Origin: Phoronis australis
Taxonomy: Eukaryota > Phoronida > Phoronidae
Assembly: GCA_002633005.1 (NCBI GenBank)
Contig: NMRA01000171.1
Span: 186,776 to 250,775 of the forward strand
Direction of reading: 5' to 3'
DNA: 64,000 nt
Under the pieces are notes generated by a model that was not told the origin of the DNA, made no database searches, and saw only the letters and a list, made by a program, of their open reading frames with translations. The position numbers were made by a program, and so were the translations under genes. The first letter of the stretch is position 1. Each line of letters starts with the position of its first letter. This document shows, one piece after another, positions 58,560 through 64,000 of the stretch.

Positions 58560-59650
58560 AATATGAAAAGGAATTCTTTAAAATTGTAGGAGAAATTACA
58601 TATTAATTTTTTGATGACCTTCCGAATAATTGACCTCTTCCGGTGCATTATGAGCCCCAATGAGGGAGTAATTGTTAACTCCTTGACCATTAAAAATTTG
58701 GTTAATGCTAATAATCACAGATGTTTTGCTTTAAGCACTTCAGAATACAAGATGAATGAAGTGGTCAAACGTTCAGAAGAAAAATGCACCTAATGACCCC
58801 ATGGGTGCACCAAATGACCTGAAAATTTGGAATTCAAACTCAATTGCACTTAGTAAACCGATACGTAATTCTGAGGTCTCTAGCTCAAAATTTTAGTTTG
58901 CACTCAATGACCTTTGACCTATTTTTTCTGATTGGTTAGGCCTTAAGCGAAGTAAAGTAGGGTATTCAATTGACATGTTGACTTACACCAGTGTGCTGAA
59001 ATTGAAAAGAATTCCTTGAAAAACATAAGAGATGTAACATTTTGAACGTTACATGACCTTTGCACTAATTGACCTTATCCGGTGTTTTTTAAGCATCTTT
59101 AGAATTATTACAAAGCCCATGGAAAATGTGTTTAACGCTGAAAATCACAGTTGTCCAACGGGTGACACCTCAGAATATTTGCTGATTGAAAAGGTCAAAT
59201 TTTCTGAAGAAAAATGCACCTAATGACCCCATGTTTGCACTAAATGACCTGAAACTTTGGATTCCGATTTGATTTACCTGTGGCAATCAGACCTGTCAAT
59301 TTGAAGCGTCTAGCTCAAAATTTTAGTTTGCACCTAATGACCTTTGACCTATTTCATCTGATTGGATGACCAGATTACTTACAAAAGTAATTTTTTAAAT
59401 CGTCATGCTGGATTATACCTGTACATCAAATTTGAAAAAGATAGCTTTAAAACTGAAAGAGTAGCATTTTGAAAATATATGACCTTTGCACCAAACGACC
59501 TCTTCCGGTGCAATATGGAATATGATTACATAACCAATCGAAATTTGTATACTGTCGAAAGTCATATGCTGAATTTAAAGACCGTACCTGCACCCAATTT
59601 GGAGTTATTAAGCCTCAAAGTTGGTCAGAAGAAGAATAAGAATAAGAATA
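58560..59650. repeat. 430-bp tandem repeat, about 2.5 units, rich in TGACCT
   Basis: Units start near 58560, 58990 and 59420. Diagnostic blocks such as 'gacctcttccggtgc', 'gaagaaaaatgcacctaatg' and 'tagctcaaaattttagtttg' recur with a period near 430. Each of the first two units carries TGACCTTTGACCT (58908-58920 and 59338-59350), the reverse complement of a perfect DR1 nuclear-receptor site, and several more TGACC(T/C) half-sites. A Lys/Asn-coding 'aagaataag' run is at 59630-59650. Confidence 0.75.
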
Positions 59651-60420
59651 AAATTGAAGAAAACCCAGGAACAACAGTACTCTGCGCTTACACGCACAGA
59701 GCAATAACGACCGTCACATCAGTGATGCGATATGGTATTGTCCATTGAATAAGAATTTGTGGAAAATCACACGGTTTCTCTAGTGAATGTTAACGCAGTC
59801 AACTTTAAAAATACCTCTCCAATTGTTTTACACAGTCTATGATTGTTTTCACTTCAAAACTTCATGAAAGGAAATAAAATAATTGCCAGTAAAACAAACA
59901 TGTGCATGGCGAATGTATGAAATATTTCCATTTTAGTGACGTCTCTCAATTGATGAAATTAATGAAAATAAAGGAGTGTATTTTGAAAGAATTTATTACA
60001 GATTCCTCTACCATAGGCAAACCATGTAATTAACAATGTCCACTGACAAGTCCAATGCATTAACATTCTCAACCACCACACAAATTTAAATTATCCTAAG
60101 ATGGAAACTTTTATCCCAGAAGTATGTAAATCCTATTACAAAACCAAAGTATTGAAATCATGCCACCATTCAATAGATAAACCACAATAGGCTGACTTGC
60201 ATTTAGGTTGTAAAAATAGTCCCAATTTTGAGATAAGCTCAAATTGATGCTTTTCTGTTCAAGACTGTCTGATACTTCTCCATGAAAACTATGCCCTAAA
60301 AACAAACAATGTTATCATAAACGTGCGTCTCTCAATAGTTGCATTTGCTTGGAGTTTTGACGAATGAAAAAATGCTCGGCAATGGCAACGTGATGTCCGA
60401 CGGTGTGGCAGTAATCTAAC
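59651..60420. other. Intergenic, downstream of MMS19
   Basis: No recognised feature. Confidence 0.45.
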
Positions 60421-60421
60421 T

Positions 60422-60427
60422 TTTTAT
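60422..60427 (-). terminator. Candidate poly(A) signal of MMS19
   Basis: On the minus strand AATAAA lies about 400 bases after the MMS19 stop codon. Use is inferred from position. Confidence 0.4.
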
Positions 60428-60825
60428 TGCAGTTAATTTGTAACCAGTAATGTAATACAATATTTAACTTGGGTTAACTAGTCACATGGCTCATTCTAAC
60501 CATTGGACGACCCTGACCTAGATTTGACTAGGGAGTCTCTTCATTGCAGACTGCATTCCGTTCTTAGTGTTACGGGGCCCCTCATCCATATAAGCCCCAA
60601 CAGGTGCTTCTTTCACATGGTGAAGGGGCAGCCCTTATACCTGGCACAGTTCCTTAACATTTCAACATTTAAGGACTGGCAATTAATGTTTCATGATTAG
60701 TAAGAGCAATTAAATTCGCTATTATTATGAAAAAACAAAGAAAAATAAATGGCATGTCAAATAGGCTAACTTTGAGCAAATAGGAGCAAGAACATTTGTG
60801 CGCTTGAAGGAGAGCTTGGTTGAAC

Positions 60826-60850
60826 TCATTTCTTAGTTTCCAGCATGAAC
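60826..60850 (-). CDS. MMS19: MMS19 terminal coding exon (micro-exon tail)
   Basis: After acceptor atttacag the exon supplies the last base of a Trp codon, then FMLETKK and TGA. The penultimate exon ends TG at donor GTGAGT, so splicing rebuilds W-F-M-L. This matches the vertebrate MMS19 end, where E-W-F-L-L is followed by a few residues and the stop. Without this splice the reading would also stop right after Trp, so the call rests on the family match. Confidence 0.7.
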
Positions 60851-62416
60851 CTGTAAATATACACAAAATGGGACATAATAAATAATTAGTGAATAGTCGA
60901 GGCAAAGTTTTGGGGGTGTGACACCGCTGATGATAAAACAAGATTGTCCCCTGGATAGAGCATACGCAATAAGGGGAATCGTAATTAACATTTTAAAGCT
61001 GCATTTCGCCCCGTGTAACTGGCTAAAAATGAAAATCGAATTGGGCGTTTTACTCTCATGCAATTGGTCCCATATTATTCCTTATAGAGATAGGAATATA
61101 TTTCCATAACCAACAAAAACATCGAAACCATCAGCGAACCTCAAGAAAACACTTCATTGGGGTTGGCTAAAACTAAAACTGGGAATTCAAAAATGGCACA
61201 TGTTTGCCTTAGACTTGAGTTGGTAACAAAAACGGAATCCTATCATGGTGAGGAATAGTATGAGACCGATTGTATGATAATAAAAGACCTATTTAGATTG
61301 CATTTTTGACAGCTAAACGGGAAAATGCAGCTTAAATAAGACCATGCAAATAAGAACTCTGTATTCTTGCAGTCTCAGCCACTACAATAAGATGTGTGTG
61401 TGGTACAGTTAAAACATGCTGCAAGTTACTTTTCATATCCAGCTAACTGAACACACAAAAACCACCTTGTGGTGAGGAAGCAATGTCATTTCTTGGGTCT
61501 AGCACCACACAAGTAGAATGGCATGTGCACATCATATTGGTCTTCAAGAAATGAATCATTCAGTCTTTCACACATTCACAAGCTAACCACGAATGAATGT
61601 GGCTGAAATATCCCCGAGATCGCTTGAAATATTTTGACAACCTTTTTAAATATTGAGAAATATTGATATCTAGCCCACATTCTCCACAAATTCCAGAGAG
61701 GCAAAATGATTCTAAAAGAGCTCCTATGAGGGCCTTTTTAACCTTTTTGTTTCCAAAAGAGCCCTCACGATGCTTTGGAGATTTTTCTAGGGTCCTACAA
61801 AACATTAAAGATGTATTTGCATGCTCCTGACTATGCTAATGTACAGCAGGAACTAAACAGCAATGCTATTTTAACACAATCAATGCTAAACAAAGTGAAG
61901 TTGTATTCAATGACAACTTGTAAATGTGAAAACAAAAAATTCTGCAAATAGGTGACCTTTGCATAAATGATGTACCTCACGGGCTCAAACAGCCCACATC
62001 ATGCAGTGTTATTCTCCAGTACTACGTCACAATACTTACTGGACACGGTTCAGTGATATGTGGCGGATCATTTTCACCACAAAACTCATTCTTAAAACAT
62101 TTGCCAACTTTAAATCTACTTCATATTCACATTGTCGCTAAAGGTTGCGTTTCTAATTTGGTCAAGCAAACACAGGAATCAGTAATTAGCCTGCAAGTTC
62201 CACTTTAAGCAATAACGGATGTCAGTTCTTGTCATGTCCAGAGATCACTTCCCTTATGATGAAGGAAGAAGACTGTACCACTTTCATAGTGGTGAGAAGT
62301 CTGAATCAAGTTTTTGTAAAATGTGGGTTTGTAGTACCTTTGGCAGTTGTGAGAATGCAACTTTTAAACCCTATCCTATAACACAAGACCCTGCACCAGC
62401 TACCCATCTGACTCAC
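60851..62416. other. MMS19 last intron
   Basis: It is bounded by donor GTGAGT and acceptor atttacag on the minus strand. No repeat or exon recognised inside. Confidence 0.6.
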
Positions 62417-62577
62417 CACTGATTGCGAGCTTTGGTTGCTTCTTTCCTCACAAGGCGTTTCTTGTCATCCAGTGCCACTGCCAACTGGCGTAACACTGTT
62501 GGTGTGTGTGGAACAATATGATGGGAAGGCAGTGTAGATATCGCCCCAATGCATTGGACACTGGCTATCCTTACATG
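62417..62577 (-). CDS. MMS19: MMS19 penultimate exon (last HEAT repeat)
   Basis: MMS19 is the substrate-binding HEAT-repeat scaffold of the cytosolic iron-sulfur targeting complex, working with CIAO1 and CIAO2B to load Fe-S clusters on DNA polymerases and helicases. This exon encodes HVRIASVQCIGAIS, a helix pair, and LAVALDDKKRLVRKEATKAR with NQ. The LDDKKRLVRKEA motif is nearly invariant at the MMS19 C-terminus, the part that contacts CIAO2B. Acceptor tttgcag, donor GTGAGT, phase 0 in and 2 out. Confidence 0.92.
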
Positions 62578-63919
62578 CTGCAAAAATACTCAGACTTATG
62601 AGCATACAGGTTGGGACACAAAAAAGGTAATCCTTTTTAGTCATTTTTTTTTTAAAGTTAGTGACACAGTGATACAGCATTCTTGAAACATACTTTTAAT
62701 TGAAAAGTTACTGGAAAAACAATCAGCTCAAAAAGATGTAAGCATGGAGCAAAACCAACAAACAACATTAATAGGCTTATGACATACAGTATAAGGCAGA
62801 AGTAATCAGACAAAGTAAGCTGCAATTCCCTGTCATGACAGCCGAGTGGAAACTGAACTCATGGTCAGAGTAGTCTCCCCTGATGACGACTAACAATGAA
62901 GGGGAATTAACTGAAAAGTTAGTAAGGTGTCTAAGCCATTCTGTAATTAGATTTTTTTTCAGCTCTAATACTTATGAACAGTCATGTTTACTGTTAACAA
63001 AATTAGCCATCATAAAGAAAACGGTATTTTGTTTGATTACTTTCGTCACCTTGTGCAGCACAATGGCTAACAACAAAATTTATCTATTAGAGAAACACGT
63101 TTTATACCATTTGTGTGAAGGTCACCACAGTTAATCAGTAATAGAGTTCAATATTCAATACAAATTAACTTAACCAGCCCAAGACTGGTGCATTCCCCTG
63201 TTTATATCAAGGTTAAACATTAACAGTAAACTATGAGTTAACACAACACTACCAACACATGACAACACCAGATGTTCTCATTCAACCAAGTTTCAGTATG
63301 CCTGCTCTTACAGTTTGAGCACTAGGAGACGAAATCGGGAAGTGAAAAACATCCCTATGCAATGTATACATTTCAGGGTAAAACATGGAGCGCAATATCC
63401 ATCAAAGAATCTTTAATGTATAGCCGAACGCTGAATGTGTGAAAATATACACTTCTGACTCCTGTACAGACCATTATCTTTACTAAATGTGATTCTCCAA
63501 TAACCAGCATAGAACGACTATGAACTTACAGGGGCCTGTGTTTTGACGATTGCTTTTGTCTCTTGACTTTCGGCTAAAAATCAGTTTATGGTTGGTTTAG
63601 CCTATTTCATGAAAACAGGCGAAGGGTGAAGATATCAGTAGCTGCTTGAATAGACAGAATACAAAACCTTTTGAGAAACGCAAAAGACAAAACACTTCTG
63701 ACTGTTCACAAGGTACGGATTGGTGTTTCGATCGTTTGTTGAAAACTGGAACTGGACTTCTGACTATTCACAAAAGTCAAAAGACAAAACCTAACAGCCT
63801 CTTTGATAAACAGGCCGCTGGTGACCAGCCATTACCATTACGGATTAATGTGGTGTTAGACATAGAGGACAGCTTTCTGTTACAACTTTTGTGAATGTGA
63901 ATGCCAAATCCTTCCTTAC
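62578..63919. other. MMS19 intron
   Basis: It is bounded by donor GTAAGG and acceptor tttttgcag (minus strand). The frames inside on either strand have no family motifs. Confidence 0.6.
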
Positions 63920-64000
63920 CATTGATGTTGGGTGCTGAGCCAACTTCAGCAGCTGTGGCACCAGAGAGTCCAAGTGTTCACACAGTACACTGGGTGCATC
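63920..64000 (-). CDS. MMS19: MMS19 exon, cut by the window edge
   Basis: The visible 27 codons (ending in-frame at donor GTAAGG) include LDSLVPQLLKLAQHPTSM, the HEAT-repeat helix that precedes the final repeat in MMS19 (human has a similar LVPQLLKL-x-HP stretch). The exon and the rest of the gene continue beyond base 64000. Confidence 0.88.

Overview
The window is animal nuclear DNA: AT-rich, intron-rich and full of decayed transposons. It is most likely from a marine invertebrate. The genes have GT-AG introns of one to several kilobases. Retroelement remnants span Ty3/gypsy, BEL/Pao, Penelope, L1-like and other LINE types, and hAT- and THAP-type DNA transposon pieces are also present. I cannot name the species. 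A MMS19-HOGA1 neighbourhood, also found on human chromosome 10q24, would suit a slowly evolving invertebrate deuterostome, but that is inference.

Bases 1-19070 hold two diverged copies (about 1-5010 and 13290-19070) of one segment. Each carries a two-exon gene for a small secreted peptide precursor of 95 or 101 residues. Exon 1 encodes a signal peptide. Exon 2 encodes an acidic spacer, a Lys-Arg cleavage site and an 18-residue C-terminal peptide with the loop CYFHRLDC or CYLHPLDC. Loop size and the Cys-Tyr-Phe start match the allatostatin-C/somatostatin family. This tandem pair is the most interesting content.

Bases 19070-22890 are mostly dispersed and tandem repeats. From 22892 to 32326 on the minus strand lies a complete seven-exon gene for mitochondrial 4-hydroxy-2-oxoglutarate aldolase (HOGA1, 338 residues). 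Its exon 4 appears twice because about 710 bp is repeated around a single 'n', which looks like an unmerged contig overlap.

Bases 32900-40600 contain a hAT-like pseudogene, a plus-strand five-finger C2H2 zinc-finger gene in three exons (34659-38947) with Penelope and THAP fragments in its introns, then a BEL/Pao fragment. Bases 42900-55200 are a transposon graveyard: L1-like ORF1, a hAT-like pseudogene, at least three Ty3/gypsy remnants with recognisable LTR edges, and a 1.24-kb haplotype-like duplication around another single 'n'. Bases 55200-60800 hold a LINE tail, a TIR element and a 430-bp tandem repeat rich in TGACCT half-sites.

Bases 60826-64000 carry the last three coding exons of MMS19 on the minus strand; the rest of the gene lies beyond the window. 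No RNA gene, CRISPR array, operon or bacterial-type system was found.
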